From contig NC_049985.1 of the NCBI RefSeq assembly GCF_000003815.2, forward strand, positions 16,612,229-16,676,228: a DNA stretch of 64,000 nt. Reading direction: 5' to 3'. This document shows positions 26,901-41,900 of this stretch, piece by piece (positions within the stretch are counted from its first letter, which is position 1; the number at the start of each line of letters is the position of its first letter). Under the pieces are notes generated by a model. The model saw only the letters and a list, made by a program, of their open reading frames with translations, was not told where the DNA came from and made no database searches. A program made the translations under genes and the position numbers. Origin of the DNA: Branchiostoma floridae. Its lineage: Eukaryota; Chordata; Leptocardii; Amphioxiformes; Branchiostomatidae.

Positions 26901-29900
26901 GTTGGCGGCCATGACACTTCAATTCTTGTACAGGCTCTGTGGAAGAAGTCGTGCATAAAGACGTCTTGAATGATTATTCTTATCTTAGAGCAAGAAGACG
27001 AATACAAGTATGCACAAATCAAGTTATAGACAACGTCAGGTGTTTGAAACATACACTCACTCATTTGCTTAAAGTATTAAAAAATAGCGGCAGTTGTGCG
27101 AGTATGACCTCTTCTAAATGTCGACCTCGAGAGTTGCCATGGTTTCATCTTTAATCGTTAGTTTGGTTGGTTGCTATTTGCCTGTCCACTTGTCCGAGTA
27201 CCACTGAATGACGGCTCGTGCTGTCGCCTTGCCCTCTACTGGGTCATGTGGTCTGTCATTGTTTTCGGTCTGTCATCGAAAGGTGCTAAAGTACTCGAAA
27301 GGCATGCAAACTTTACTACAATGGATCCACATAGAGTTCTTGAAGTTTCCTTTCCCCCAAGTACCCTGTTCTTCCGATGGACACTTGTTTGCGCCGTTCT
27401 AATCGTTTGCGAGGTCCGTTCAGGTGCACAGGGCATGACGGGAGCATGACAGCGGGGCAGGCAGAGGGATGGTAAGCTGTCATGCGGAGTTTTATCAGTC
27501 AACGTCTCCTCAAGATAGGATCTACACTTCAACTTCGTTAACTGACATTTCTGCCTCACCGCAGAGGGCATGGTGGTCTCGCCTCTGCTCTGTTTCCAGA
27601 GAAAATAAGGCTCTTCAGACACAGGAGGAAGTTTATTTTGTGTAAGATGAGTTTGTCTTAACGGATTTTGGTAACTCACAAAGGCCCGCCCTCTTCCTCG
27701 CGGTACAAAGGTGCTCACGGTGTCACCCCCGCCCGGCAATAAGATCATCCTGAATCTGTGCTGAAAGACAATTCCTCCACGGGCTTCAGTACGCATGCGG
27801 GAGGACAATGCGGCGGATTCCACGTCTTCTTTGAGGTCGAACAATTTGGGATGCATCGGTGGAGGCCTTCGCCCTAGTTGCATACAGTACCGCCAGTGGT
27901 CCGGGTGTGTGTGCCGTGTCCCTACCCTAGGACGAACCGATCGTTGTAAGTACGCGTTCCTTCCTTTTAACACGACGTGGAACTCTCATTGGTGTCGGTT
28001 TGTAACTAGGGGTTCAGCACATGTTGTCACGCGTGTATTTCGTGCAGTTTCACGCTTTTTTCCCGAGTCGTTGGTGGCACGACCTATTTTCAGTGAAACC
28101 TGTTGGTTTAGCTAATGGCTGAGGGTACACTGTGCAAACAAAACTCCTTGTGGGGGCCAAAATCTACCGATGTTCATTCACGAGTTTTGGGCCAACCCGT
28201 GTGTGTGTGGATGTCGTTCTTTTCCTATCCGTTCACATAACCGTCGTTTAGAATATACAGACTAGGATAGACATAATATTTCTGGAACATTGTTATTGTG
28301 CGCTATAGCACACACTTATGTCCTGTGTTGCTGATCATATTTCCTACAATGATAGCAATGACAGGTGACTACGTATGTGGGCGTATGTTCCATCTTACCC
28401 CTCCCCACCACACCTTATCTTTACTTAATAATTTGTTCAGCAAAATCTATGTGGACTGATGACAATAGCCAAGGGATTCTCCTAACGGCTTTCGTGACTT
28501 CCTAGAAATTTTAGAAATATATCCTTTCCCTTTCATTCGCGGATATGGTCCAGTAAGTGACCGAATACCTGCAATGCCCTTGTGCTGGTGGATGCTGATT
28601 TTTATCTTTGACAGTTCTCCAGTTTGATAGGTGTTGTCGTCACATGTACTCCTACTTTCGAGAGGCTTACCGTCCGTATTTGAGGTGGGCACGGGTTTTG
28701 TTTACCCTCGCGTCCGACAATATTTGCGTGCCCATTCTGCGAGGTCTTTTTTAAATCTTCGCTGGCCTGATCTCCGCACGGCTGGTACAAAGCCCCCCAT
28801 TGTGGCGGTACCCTGATTCTCTAACGTCACTCAAAAAGTACGACTCCGAAAAAGATTCTTCAAATCCTGAGAGAATGGAATTGGCAATGATTTTACTGCG
28901 AAAGTTGGAGAACGAATATTTACTTCTGTAAGGAACAGAGGATCGAGCTCTAAGAGTTTCATTCAGTTTTTTAGGGATCTGATCTTAGGAATTACGTCAT
29001 ACTGAATGTTTTGGATGCTAAGAGAGTGGTAATCCATGTGTTACGGTTTCTAACGCTGTTCCCGTACTGTGTGCGATGAGGAATTCTCCACATTTATGTT
29101 GGTAACTACGGTAACCAGGCAAGCCTAGTTTGTTACGAGCTTAATGTAGAACGACCACCTGTTAGACCAAAAAGCTCCTTGGTTAGACCTACGTCACATG
29201 CCAAACCGGGCAGCTTTCGGGAACGAATAGTATGATATGACATCAAACTACACAAGACATAAAGAGAATAGTCGTGGGTAGTATTTGTGTATATTTTTAC
29301 GTATACGTTCCTATTTTTGTTAGCACAAACAGCCCGACCGGGCCCCGGTTTGAAAACTTGACGCTAGCCTGAGGTTGGCATGCTCTCTTCCGTCCCGCAA
29401 GTATTCTCTCAGATCAGATCAGATCACGTATGAGTCATCAGTGTGGGAGGGCACTATAGGGGCATCCGTATGGGTGTCATTGGTGTTAACAGGGTACCTG
29501 TGGTGTTGTATGACACCTACAGCATGTTAGGTAAGGTCGGGGGAAATCTAAGACGGGGGGCACTCTAGTCGTCTTGTAGCGAGATGGTGAGAACGCGTTG
29601 TTAAACAAAAGGCAATACACCGCATTTTTTCATCCATGTGAGACCCTGATGATAACGTGTTACGACTGTAATACTTATTTTTGTCAGTATCTTGTTTGTG
29701 CGTGAGTAACAACAGTAGATACGAAATGCGAAATTATGAAATTAGGAAAATACATATTTTGAAGATTGGACTTTGGCCTTTTCATTAGCGTGTTGTGTAT
29801 ACCTAGGTGCATATGCTATGTTAATATTTGGAAAGTTTAGTTTATTTGTAAGTTCTTGCCCGAAGGCTAATTGCAAGTACATTGTAGACGCGTTGGTCAT

Positions 29901-32900
29901 ACACGTAAAGATGGCTAGTTGATTGACATTGTTGTAAAAAGAGACTATTCGAACACTAGTAATAGCTGTATCTGCTTAGGTGATAATATACGCACCTTTA
30001 TTATAATAATATAGCTTTTGCAGGAGTGTCCTAAAACGTGGAGTCTTGCGGTCGTGGTTGATTGGAAATACCGTGAATTGGCATTTCTAGCGTTACAGGC
30101 GGGGATTTCCTATATTTAGAACTGGGTATGATTGTTCTCTGGTAGTGATCTGTGAACTCTGTCTACACGGAGGGCGCTTATTTTAAGAAAAGGCCTTCGA
30201 AGTCATGAAACTTTGCTCGTTTGAAAAAGAGCACACACAAAAATCTTTGGGCGGTTGGATGTTTTCCCTCTATTGTCACTGCATTTTTACCAACTTTTTC
30301 GTTCCAAGTAGTACTATGGAAGTCATCTTTTACGAGTTCAACCATACACTAACTGTTTGGATACAAGGGTACACTAAATATTTCAAAGATCAAACACTTC
30401 ATAATATATGATTACCAGCGGTCAATATGTTCAAGTCTTGTTAAACAGCTTCGCGGTGTCGTAAATTTTGAGATCTTTTACGAACAGTCAGTCAGAGATG
30501 ACACAGTTGAACAATAGACGTTGTAGTTGTCACGTACCACTGTCTGAACATTCTATCTGCCCCGCGGCAAGCTGTATAGTCGGATCACTTTCAGGTCAAA
30601 GGTCTCGGTTTGGTAAAAATAACAAACTTTCACTCAACGACAAAATGGCTTCGAGGTTTTTATTGGTTGTCTCTTTGATGTAGCGACTGATAATGAGGTT
30701 CTGCATCTTCAGAAAGTTCCTGCCGTTGCCAGCGAAACGACAAACGGGAATTTTGTTATGATGTATTTTCTAACGGCCAAATATATCCTGTTTAATAAAG
30801 CTGTCATCTATTATTAGCAAGCTGTGAATTGCTGTCCAAAGTTCAACAGCTTTGTGCATTCCTAATGTGTCCCGGTATAAGCAGGTTTACGGAATGCATA
30901 TTGACGTAGACTTAAAGTCATTACTACGTGTATGGCTTATAAGTATCAGGATGGCATCAATAAGCAACAGATTGAAGACTGTCAAGATTGCATCAGAAAG
31001 CAACAGATTCAAGCATACAGCTGTAAAACATTTGTATATGGTTCCTGCCTGCGAAATGGCAGAACAGGAAATGAAGAGAACGGTTTACATAAAGAGGCTA
31101 AGGTTGAAGTCTTTCCCTTATGCGGAGATCGTCGCGCCAAATGCTCCTCCACGGGCCGTAAAACTCTTCTCAGTGCACCCGGTCTTTCGGCCGCCGACAC
31201 GACCCCAAAACGTGCTGTTTTCTTACAGTTTACCTTTCTCCCACGACGAGATATTGTTCATATTTCAGGCGTTATGGTGCTTGACTGTAGACTATAAATC
31301 TTTGGCAGCAATCCGAGCTTTTAGTTGGAGCACGTCTCAGTGAATCTGGTAGTAAATGAGCCCTGCACTTTAGAGAACCAGCATGGCCGGTGTAGCTAGC
31401 TAGGAACCACATCAATCAGCCCCAAGTTATTTCTAACGTTGATGTAGCTAGAGGAGGGCTAATCAGGTCTGTAGGTTCTCAAAGACGTATCCTTTAGCGT
31501 GTCAATCTCAGGTTTAAAACCATGCCGGGTACAAATGGCGTTTTAGCAGTGGAGCGATCGGCGGCACTACTTTAGATGACCTACCAGCACTGGGTGGCTG
31601 CCCATCAATGTCGTCTCGGCCAAACCTGATTGACAGAAAGCATAACACGGTTTGACTGACAGACTTCTATCTTTTGTGCCTCGCCGCTTTGGATGACTCG
31701 GTCTTTTCTTGTTCCCAGAAGGTTTGTAAGTAAACCTGTCACTGAAATCTCATCCATTCTTTTTGTTATCTGATTTTTGGGACTCGAACTCGGAGCGTAA
31801 GCACCTTGTTGGGTATCTACTGGACACCGTGTAAACAATCGGGTCTCTGTGCGAGGTGCTTTAGGTCGTTCCGGAAGGCTGGAAGGGTTTTCTACCCATG
31901 TGTGATGATTACCGGCACAGGTAAGGAGGGCCAGTCAAGCGCACCCATCATGCAAGATTGAGTACAAAAGCGCAGACGACATCCTGGCGAACGGCCATCT
32001 TTTAGTGCTCAGACTTTTAAAACGGTCATGTCACAAGGACAGATCGAAAGATATGTTTGATGGTACCTTCGAGTTTCAGGGAAAAAAAATACCAGCCAAA
32101 CAAAGGAAAACTTTACAGTAGTACAGGAAAATACTACATAAATAAAAGTAACAAAACATGTCCGAAAGTTTTCAGAAATCCTTGTATAAGATATAAGACA
32201 AATAGTTGTACGAATCCATATTACCCTGAGTAGCACAGATCATATTACCCTGAGTAGCACAGATCATTTGTGACAGCTTTGTAAAGATGTAGACATCTTT
32301 CATCTTTGGACACCAGATGCATGGTGTAAGACTTCTATATCCGGGATAGTCACACAATTTACGCTCGGGATCACCAAGACATGAGATGGATAATGTGAAC
32401 AAAAAGCGTCCTTGTAACGCCATATTCCCATGCACAGTCTGATGATGATGAAGAGACACGTTCTTTCATGACACTAAGCTCCAAATCGCGTCTTGATTGA
32501 AAGTGTTAAACCTAAGATCACGACATTACCTGGTCGATAAAAAGAGGCTTTGTTCGTAGAGACATCATCAACTAATGCTGTAATCGCCATAATATCTCTA
32601 AACATGTTGGATTCATCTTGAAGCTTCTAAGAAATTCAACTTAGGTCAAATGAAGACATAGTTGACATATACTCGCTTTGGTATGTATCTAGATGTTTGT
32701 TGACTCATGTCATCAAAGTGTACTGTGTTGCCATGGTTTTCACGTTTTGTGAAAGTTTTGTATCTGCTTTTCAGATGTGATGAATGACATATACATATGT
32801 TTGTTTGATTTAACTGTGGAAACAACTCCTCTTTAGTTTTCTAGCGAAAGGACAGCATGTCTTCCAAAAGAGGGAACTACAATACAATACAAAATAACAT

Positions 32901-35900
32901 AGAATTACCATCAACATACAGATAGCATTATGGTTTCTAATTAACAATTACAAAGCGTACGTGTGTCAGTTTTGAGTATCGCGTGTTTTTTTGTAGTTAT
33001 CATTTGTTTTTGTTTTGTGATAACATAGTTCGTAATCCATGTGTCAGTGTGTTACATTGTGATGTTCATAATTTGTTCTTCATATGAAAGCTTTTTTTCA
33101 TACCGTTCGTTTCTGTTATAGCCAATTTAAAAGTTTTTCTTGTTGTGTTCGTGGTTAATTCTGTATCCATGTTGATTTGGACATAGTTTGACTGTTGCGT
33201 GTAGATGGCCATGGTTGTTTGGTGGAAAGAATTGTTTAATGTTCACGCTCCTATGATATTCTGGGTGGGGAAAGTTCCGGGCTATGACTGACTACACGGT
33301 TATTGTAGACATAAATGTCACGAATGTGCTGTAACGACCTTTGATTGCTTTGAAGTTCTACCAAGACCCAAAACCGAACGTTCCGAAACAAGTTGACAAA
33401 ACTTGTAACCACTGACACCTCTTGTCATCCTCTGATAAGTAACGTCTTTCTCTGGTTGATTGCGATGAGCAGGATCTTAAGCCCAAGGAATGTGACCTAG
33501 ATAGCTCTAACATGTCCACCAGTAGTCTTCGAATTCTTGTTAGATTACAAAGCGCACGGTTGGCTCCTATCTGACACCAGACCGCTACGTTCTATTTACT
33601 CTAGGTTATTTATGTGATTGAAGTGTAGCCGAGTTTAGATTGTTATGTAACGTAGTACTTAACCTCTGACACATCATGTGTTTGCAGTGTCATTGCAGCG
33701 GATGCGGCAGCATGTATACTGTCATAAATGAACCCTTGAACAGTGTTTTCCTTTTGATGTGTTGCAGGTATGTGAAGGTCCCCAGGCCGTGTCGTTTCTT
33801 GCCATTCTCCAACACCTCCTGCGATTGGACAAGAAGGATCCAACCAGCAATGTCATTTGGGAGATCCTGGAGAAGCTGGTGCACCGCGCCACGCTATTGG
33901 AACACGAGACCGAGGCAGACCGGATGTTGAAGACCGGTCTCCGGAAGCTAGAGAAGGGTGCTGAGAAAGTTATGGCCGAAAGGCATGCTGGTGGAGACAA
34001 CTCTGCAGCAGCTGGGAACGGGCAGCAAGCTTCTATCGCTTCTAGTATGGGCAACACTGCGTCATCCGACTCCGATGCCTCAGCTTCAGACCCCTCCCCA
34101 CCCTCACCTACTCTCACCCATACCCCCACCCCTTCACCCCCTCCCCCACCCCCGGGGGAGGAAGATGTCTCACCCTTTTCCACGCCGCTATCCTCAGAAG
34201 GGGAAGGGGAGGGAGCCCCTCCACCTGGACCCCCTCCACCTCCACCGCCACCACCAGGCAGTGGAGGACCCCCTCCTCCTCCACCACCACCCCCCGGTGG
34301 AGGCCCTCCACCTCCCCCTCCCCCGGGTGCTCCCCCTCCCCCTCCTGGTGCTCCCCTCCTCCACACCTCCACCCCTACCTCTACTCTAATGCCAAAGTAT
34401 AAAATGAGAAGACTGAACTGGAATAAATTGTCGACACACCAAGTGAAGGGAAAGCGCAATATATGGACGCAGCTAGCTAACTCTAAGGAAAACGGGTACT
34501 CTGTAGACTACGAAAGTTTGGAAGAACTGTTTCGACAGACAAATGCTACGGGAAAGGTCGTTGCACCCGCGGCGGATGATTCTGGAGGACCAGAAAAGAA
34601 GCTTAAGGAGTCCAATGAGGTAGGTCATTGTCTTTGGTTGACAACATCTGGTATTCTGCTTCCAAATCTAAAACTAGCCTGATTTGATTTGATAGATTCC
34701 ATGTATCGCACCAGCTAACTATCAAAGTCAATCTGTCGACCCCACAGGTAGCGTTGTTTGACTCGAAGAAAAGTTTGAACCTCAACATCTTCCTGAGGCA
34801 GTTCAGATGGTGAGCATCATTCCTATCTCTGTCATTGCCTATCTCTCATACCCGCACTACCAATGTTGCTCTTGTGAGAATGTCTGAAATAACGTATTTT
34901 CATGAGAAGCTTTTGATTCGCAACAGTATCTAAGTGTGTAGACTATGAAATCTGTACTAACTTAAACAATGTTTGTGATATTTTCCCCAAGTCAACAGTT
35001 TTCTGTCTATTTTGTTTCTAGTTCTAACGAAGAGATCATCGACAAGTTGAAGACGGGAGACAGCGAGACTGTGGGTGCAGAAAAGCTCAGGGGTCTATTG
35101 AAGATTTTACCAGAGAAGGAAGATGTGAGTATCACTATCTCTGCTCACGTCTTCTTCATAACGATAATATTATGAAGGACATATTTTTATCTTTGTATAA
35201 TTTGATATCAACTGCAGTTGATGTGTAATGTCGTCTACCCTGCTACAAGCGACAATGTCAAACTGAAGATGATGCACACACAAAAAATGTGAATAACCGT
35301 ACGGTTAAAGATGCCCGATGCTGATAAGCATAATGGTGATAATGACAGTAGTTATCACAATTATTATCTTGCCGGTGGGTCTTGAAAAGCAAATTATTGA
35401 TGATAACTTGGTGGGTTGAATCACAGTAAGTCTACAGACATTTATTTTACATTATAGTATCAAACAGATGAATAGAAGAGGTGGGGAATGATAATCAGAG
35501 CTTATTGGAGGAGACGATCTTGACTTTCTACTGCACTGATAGGCTTAACACACAGTAGCAGAAATAAGCTATCTAAGCCTAGCTTTATATTGAGACTACA
35601 ATACAATGATGTCACGTATATGATCCTTTTCTAAGCCTGAAAGAAATGAAGAATGTCTGCGAGTCTACTCGATGCTCATGGTTGTTGAAGATCATGTCAT
35701 TTTTTTCACCTCCAGATCGAGTTGTTGGAGTCCTACACTGGTGACAGAGAGAAGCTAGGCAATGCTGAAAAATTCTTCCTGCTGCTCATAGGCTTACAAA
35801 AGTACGTCTTATTTTGTTATATCCATAAAGATGGAGGTATTTTTTATTAATGTTTTTTTCGCGTGTCTACCATGATTGATTGATTGATTGTGCATGTTTA

Positions 35901-38900
35901 TGTTTGCGAACATTTGTGGTCGGTATAACTTTAGAGCCTCTGGATGGACTGTCTTTATATTTGGTACGTGGGTAGGGGTTGGGAAGGCAAAGATCAAGAC
36001 CGAGTTTGGACCCCCTGGTGTATGACCTTGGTACTGCAGCAGAACCTCAGTTTTTGTGTGTCTTTTGTCCTGTTTTGTGTGTGCTCTATGATACATGAAC
36101 ATAATCATCTACACACGCAAAATCTGAGCACAACAGTTTAAAAGTGAAATGATATGGAGTCACCGTTTGTGGGATAAAACCGACGATGGCGATTAAAGTT
36201 GGAAAATACATACATGTGTAGATGAAGGTTAAGGTCAAGGTTAGACAACCAGTTCATGAAAATACGCGGTTCAATATTACTCAACTAATTGTGTTGTTAC
36301 TCATGCAACTGGATACATTTGACAAAACTTATCTAGATCCAAGAGTAGTGACTATTCTTTTACGTATTACATGAATTAAAAGAAGAAAAAAACTAACCAA
36401 TTTGATACTAGCTACGTAGCTGGGGGGACCATCACAGCAGTAATCTTTGCTGGCGACTAGAAGCTTGACAATACTGACCAGACCAGATCAATTATTGTAG
36501 AGTCTTGTTCAAACTGGTTGTCAGTCTCATTGTGACAGTTATACCTTGTTACAATGTTGACGTCAACTTTAAAATGAGTCGTCTCCACGCTAATCCCCCA
36601 CAAATCCAATAAGACGACATTACAGTATCACGCAAGGTGACAAGGCAGCTGGGAATGATTATCAAGATTATAGACAGAAAAAAACAGGGCGGCGCATGTT
36701 ATTGATGGGCGGTGTATGTAGTAATGGCATTAAGCCCTTAAAGCCTCCCTTTGTGTGATTTCCACGACTCACCAATGTTAGAGCTTAGGTGGCAATACTT
36801 TCAACATGTCAGAACAGAACATGTGAGTCTACGTTAGAAAATGGAAAGTTTAGGATTTCGGGTTATATATTAACATGTGAGGTAGACTTTATAATATGCC
36901 TTCGACAGGGGTGTACGCAAAATGTGATGAGTTACTTGAAGATAGACAGATAATGTCGTAAATGGGGCCATCTCTGTCTTAATGTCAACTACAATACTTA
37001 CATTGTCCAGTCCTTCCCCCATTGTCACTGTGGTCATTACATAAATGTGAAGATTGAATCCAACTTAAAACCCCCGTAAAGGTAGCCATTATCCATTGTC
37101 TGTCGTGTCAAAGGTCACGGCGCTTCAAAGCAGAACGCCCGGGATGATTGACAGCCTCACTGCACAAGTTTGGGCCGTCTCAGACAGGCGATGCACCGGT
37201 AATCATCGCATTAACGTTGGTGGGAAAATCAGAGCGTTTAGTGGCGATGTGGCCGAGCGCGGCGTCCGGCCCTACCGGCGGCTTCTCGCGTGTTCTAGCC
37301 GTTAGTGAGACACGCTTGGGTGACCTCAAGTTAATGTACGCAGGAAACGCTATTTTCTATATGATTTCCTCAATACAAATTGGCTTACTACATGTTATGG
37401 TTGGTGGTCTTGAACTCATATCCTAGACAACGTCGTTATACTGGAAAACATGATAAATCTCCCTGGGTCGATTTCCGTTGGGCATCCTACATTTGTCCGG
37501 CAAGCTTTTATACAAAACTTATTATCTCACCGAAACGCTACCCCGTGTTTTGTTACCTATAAGGAAGTTCCGTTTTATGGAAACTTCGTTTTTATTGACA
37601 GATAGAAATGGTGGTTTGCTTGCACGCGGATCTAGAAACGTATAACACATATTATCACGATAAGGAAGGCAATGAAAGCCCTTAATGGCCATCAAGATTA
37701 CGTTACCGGTAAACAGTTGATAACAAGTGTAAAAGTTTGGATACAAGTGCATTACAACACTCAATGGCTAGATTACGCCTTATCAAAAGCATCACTTCCC
37801 TATTGCCTTCCTTTGTACAAGGACAATTGTTTGTAAGCTGAGTCTACGTTACAGAAGTCACGTTTTCTTCTGAGTACAATTTCGTGCATTCTGACACGTG
37901 GTGTTGCCATGGCAACTCAAATACTTGTCTTGGATTGTGGTCAACACGGCTTAGGCTTACGTCACATTTCCAAACCGGGGCCCAGTCGATCTGTTTTTGG
38001 AAACGAAAAATAGAACTGTTTATACTGATCATGTTTATGTTGATCTTAGTAAAACCGTTTCGGCAAAATTCAGTTGATTGTAAACAAGACATTGTTGATA
38101 TGGTTGTCAAAATTCTAACTATAACTATATTGGTAGGTACGGATGGGTTCATTGTAATTCTAGTCAGTAACCTAGTTACATCGTTAACTTAGTATATCGA
38201 CACAATTAAAGTCAGACATAGTAGAGTACCGTGATTTGTTCCATCTCATTGACACCTTTAATCAGTGGGTTCAAAATTGTCCTTTTGAATCACTGTCTTG
38301 TCACCGAAATCTTTGGTAGGAAGCACAAGTTACAGAAAAGTAAAAATATCAGCATGACAACCGGGTCACGAAGTCACGTGAGTCCTCAGTAGCTAATCTC
38401 GTCCATAGAAAAAAAGCATTACGTCATCTCTTGGCTGTCGTCCCAAAACCGTTCCCCAAGCCTCGTCGTTCAAGCGCGAAATCGCATTGGACTCATCTGA
38501 CCCAGAAGCCTGGATTGGATATTAAATGTCAGGGGGTGGCGCTTGGTAAAGAAGAGGTCAAGTATGACTTGAAGATTTAGTTTGACGGCTGTTTATAAGT
38601 TATTACAGCTGGTGGATTTGGTAGGAAGGCTGTCGTGTTGTGATGGGGAGGGGGGCGGTCCGGGGCCTCTTGTACGTGACCCATGCAGAGATTTATCATG
38701 GTTTGCACAATTTAACTTTAAGATGTGTTGGAGTGGATATTCCTGTCCATCAACACAACAGGTCAACAACCTATTGTGTGCTTAATACGTGTTTCCGAGT
38801 GGAAAGCACCGGAACAACATTTTAACTTTAACTTACGACGGGAAACATTTAATAATGTTTAATGATTATGACAATAGTGCAATTTTACATCGTAGCCACA

Positions 38901-41900
38901 ATTGATGATGTTCGATTTTATGCCCTCATTTCCCTCTTTTAGGCTATGTTTAATCAATCAAAACTGCAATAAATTTTGGGAGGATTTGGTTCTACAGAAA
39001 ACACTCTGATCAGTCATATGTGGGCCTGTTTCTGTTGGAAGTTCACAGTTTTAAAGCATTCTTGTATGATGCAATGATGTTGCAACTTCTCTCACTGAAT
39101 ATCGACATGCAATGCGATAGGGTTGATCTAAATTACTATGTAAAGAAACGGTAGGAACATTTACTTTATATGTGCTGTCCTAATATTACACAGACCACCT
39201 TTAAAGCTTTGTGAAATATAAATGTTGCTGTTGTTGTTTCCCTCCAGTTACAAGCTCCGCATAGATGGCATGCTGCTTAAAGAAGAACTCAACTCCACCG
39301 TAGACTACCTCGAACCTTCGATAGAGATCATGATCAAAGCTGGGGAGGGTGAGTAGCTTATCTTGTTACCTTTCTCCAACGCACCGTTTCACATCTTTGC
39401 CGTCCCATTTGGTCAGCTGTTTACTGCCTACCAACAGAAGGCTTCCAAGGAAGTTGAGCATGTACACACTAGTACATGTGTACAGTCGTGTAGTAAGACA
39501 TCGCATATTGTCATTTCATTGTACTAGTTTGTACTTCTGCAATATCACCATATGACGGTCAGACCTGTACTTAGTTTTTGCAAGAGCATAAATGTACAAT
39601 GAAGATCTTTCATTGAACCATTCATTGTATACGAATCCTCCATGATGTTGCTTTAATGCCTCGCGTATAATACAGTACTACAGTAGCAGTGAGATCCCAA
39701 CTTTAGATACAGACATCTACGTCAGTCAAAATAGACTTCTGTCGGGGCTTGGTCTTTTTCCACCTAACAAAAAACATAGTAGAGGTGAACCTTGACATGC
39801 ATGCACCCACTGTTCACGTTAACACTAGTTCACCTTTATCCGTGGGGTAACCTATATACGTTGTTTAAAAAATCCGGGTGATAGAAATATCGAGTCGACG
39901 GACGGTGGTTTCAAATTGCAATATTTTCGAAATGTTTGAAACCCCTATCAGTCGACTTGATATACCTAAATACCCACTTTTTTAAACCAACAGATATAGG
40001 CTACCCCCACAGATAAAGGTGAACTAACGATAAACCATTAGCCTTTTGAGAACACATGTTCACTTATGAGTAATTTACACGTTTTGTCTCGAACCTACTT
40101 TTGTGTGTTGCACTTATTTTCTTATGACATTAAGTGTCCGCAAGTCGGCATGGTTCCCTCAATTTACCTCTTAAAACATTACAAGTCTTTATCTTCAGTA
40201 GTCAACAGACTGTGCTTAAATCCGTTCAATACGAGGTCACTGAAAACGAAAACAGTTGAAAGAACTTTGCAATTATCATGTGTTTGTTCTTAGCGCATGC
40301 GTATACACGTGTGTTTTTCCCTGACTTAATTATGCAAATTATTTAATTGTCCGTGAAAAGTCATCACCGTGGTAACGTGTAGTTCTTTTCTTCTTGTGGA
40401 GTGAAGCTTGGTTAACGGACAGACCGGTACTGACTTCACTTCTCCAGGTCAATGAAATTAAGGTCAAAGCAAAGCAATGATGTAATCAACAATCAAATTT
40501 GAACTTTCTGTTTGTCCAATCAACGAAAAGTAACGCGCAACTGTCAAAACAGGTTATGTTCTTCGATGAGCAATTACCCATCAGATTTAATGCTCGTATA
40601 ACGTGTACATGTACTGCTTGTAATGGGTTAAATTTACTGCAGTACATTGCATCGGAAAAAAACAAAGCAAAAACTATGACGATGAAACCCTGGTTTCAAT
40701 TTCAGAAATAAAATCGGCCCCTGCAGTTCCGAAAAGCCGCCAGAGGGCTACCCCTTACTTTCTGTCCAAAGAGCTACCTACCACTCAATAATCACACCCA
40801 TAGCATGTCCAGAACTCGATATATCCAAGTTGGAAGTCACGTAGAGACTTATCATCATGTGTAAAGGCTGTGAAGGCGTACGTATACATAATGTCTCGAT
40901 CCTGAAGATTTCGTTTTACTAATGTTTCTTTGTTGTATTTTACAGAGCTCCTCAAGTGCAAGGCCTTACAAGAAATCCTCCACATTGTGCTAATAACGGG
41001 CAACTACATCAATGCTGTAAGTATATGTATGATAAGGAACGTATTACTAATATATCTTACAATACATGAGCACCACCTAGCGCTTTTGAAAGAACTGCAG
41101 CCTAGTATTATGTTGTAGCAGCAGACAGTTAACTTTGATAACTACTTTCAACTAACACATATCAGCGTGTGATGCGAGAAGTATCTTATGTACCCATTAT
41201 CGATATAGACAATAGGCTATTAAAGCTAGAGCTATGTAGTAAACTGTTCTTCGATGACAAACTATTGTGTGCCTGACAGGGTGGGTACGCAGGAAATGCT
41301 GTTGGATTCAAGATGGCGTCCTTACTGAAGCTGGTGGACACCCGCGCCAACAAGCCTGGCATGAACTTCATGCACTACGTAGCTTTGGTGAGTACTGTTG
41401 CTTACTAGGGCATGATAATGGTTATTACATCAACCCAGCATGCCGTCTATCACATATGAATTGGACAATCGTTTCCATTTTGGAAATGACGGGAGAAAAT
41501 ATAGCCACCATAGCTGGCTCTCTGGGTATTTTTTCTCTTTTTGTTCATAAATTTGCTGGCCATTTCTTTTTGTACTGGGTCGTTTTTCCAACGGTGAAGA
41601 CAAACGACCTTGTACAAAAAATAAATGACCAGCAAAAGACGAAATGGGCCCAGAGAGCTTGCTATGGGAGCTAGATTTTCCCAATACCCTCAGGTGNNNN
41701 NNNNNNNNNNNNNNNNNNNNNNNNNNNNNNNNNNNNNNNNNNNNNNNNNNNNNNNNNNNNNNNNNNNNNNNNNNNNNNNNNNNNNNNNNNNNNNNNNNNN
41801 NNNNNNNNNNNNNNNNNNNNNNNNNNNNNNNNNNNNNNNNNNNNNNNNNNNNNNNNNNNNNNNNNNNNNNNNNNNNNNNNNNNNNNNNNNNNNNNNNNNN

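Larger units (their letters stand above)
14937..33767 (+). other. Formin 18.8-kb intron
   Basis: The exons on either side join in phase 0 and in continuous DID sequence, so this is one intron. I found no nested gene with a recognised domain. Contents listed separately are a candidate cassette exon at 19086, hairpin elements at 24018 and 29180, a 30-bp minisatellite at 25720, repeat copies at 15100 and 29855, and a 24-bp duplication at 32218. A 245-codon minus-strand frame at 27236-27973 is not supported. Confidence 0.85.
35802..39247 (+). other. Formin intron (3.4 kb)
   Basis: Contains repeat family A copy 2, family E copy 2 and a CpG-rich 37.1-37.3 kb patch with a 69-codon frame that I do not recognise. 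No supported gene. Confidence 0.8.

Noticed and set aside
27236-27973. 245-codon minus-strand open frame in the large formin intron
   Set aside because: The peptide is Arg/Pro/Thr/Ser-rich with no domain, the region is relatively GC-rich so stops are rarer, and no splice or promoter context supports it. A protein search or RNA reads could reopen it.
30852-31343. Two overlapping + strand frames (163 and 121 codons)
   Set aside because: They share DNA in different frames and include a 36-bp imperfect tandem duplication (30950-31020); neither resembles a protein family.
33722-34459. 245-codon minus-strand frame across the FH1 region
   Set aside because: It is the mirror of the CCN-repeat proline tracts, giving poly-Gly; the + strand frame is the formin exon.
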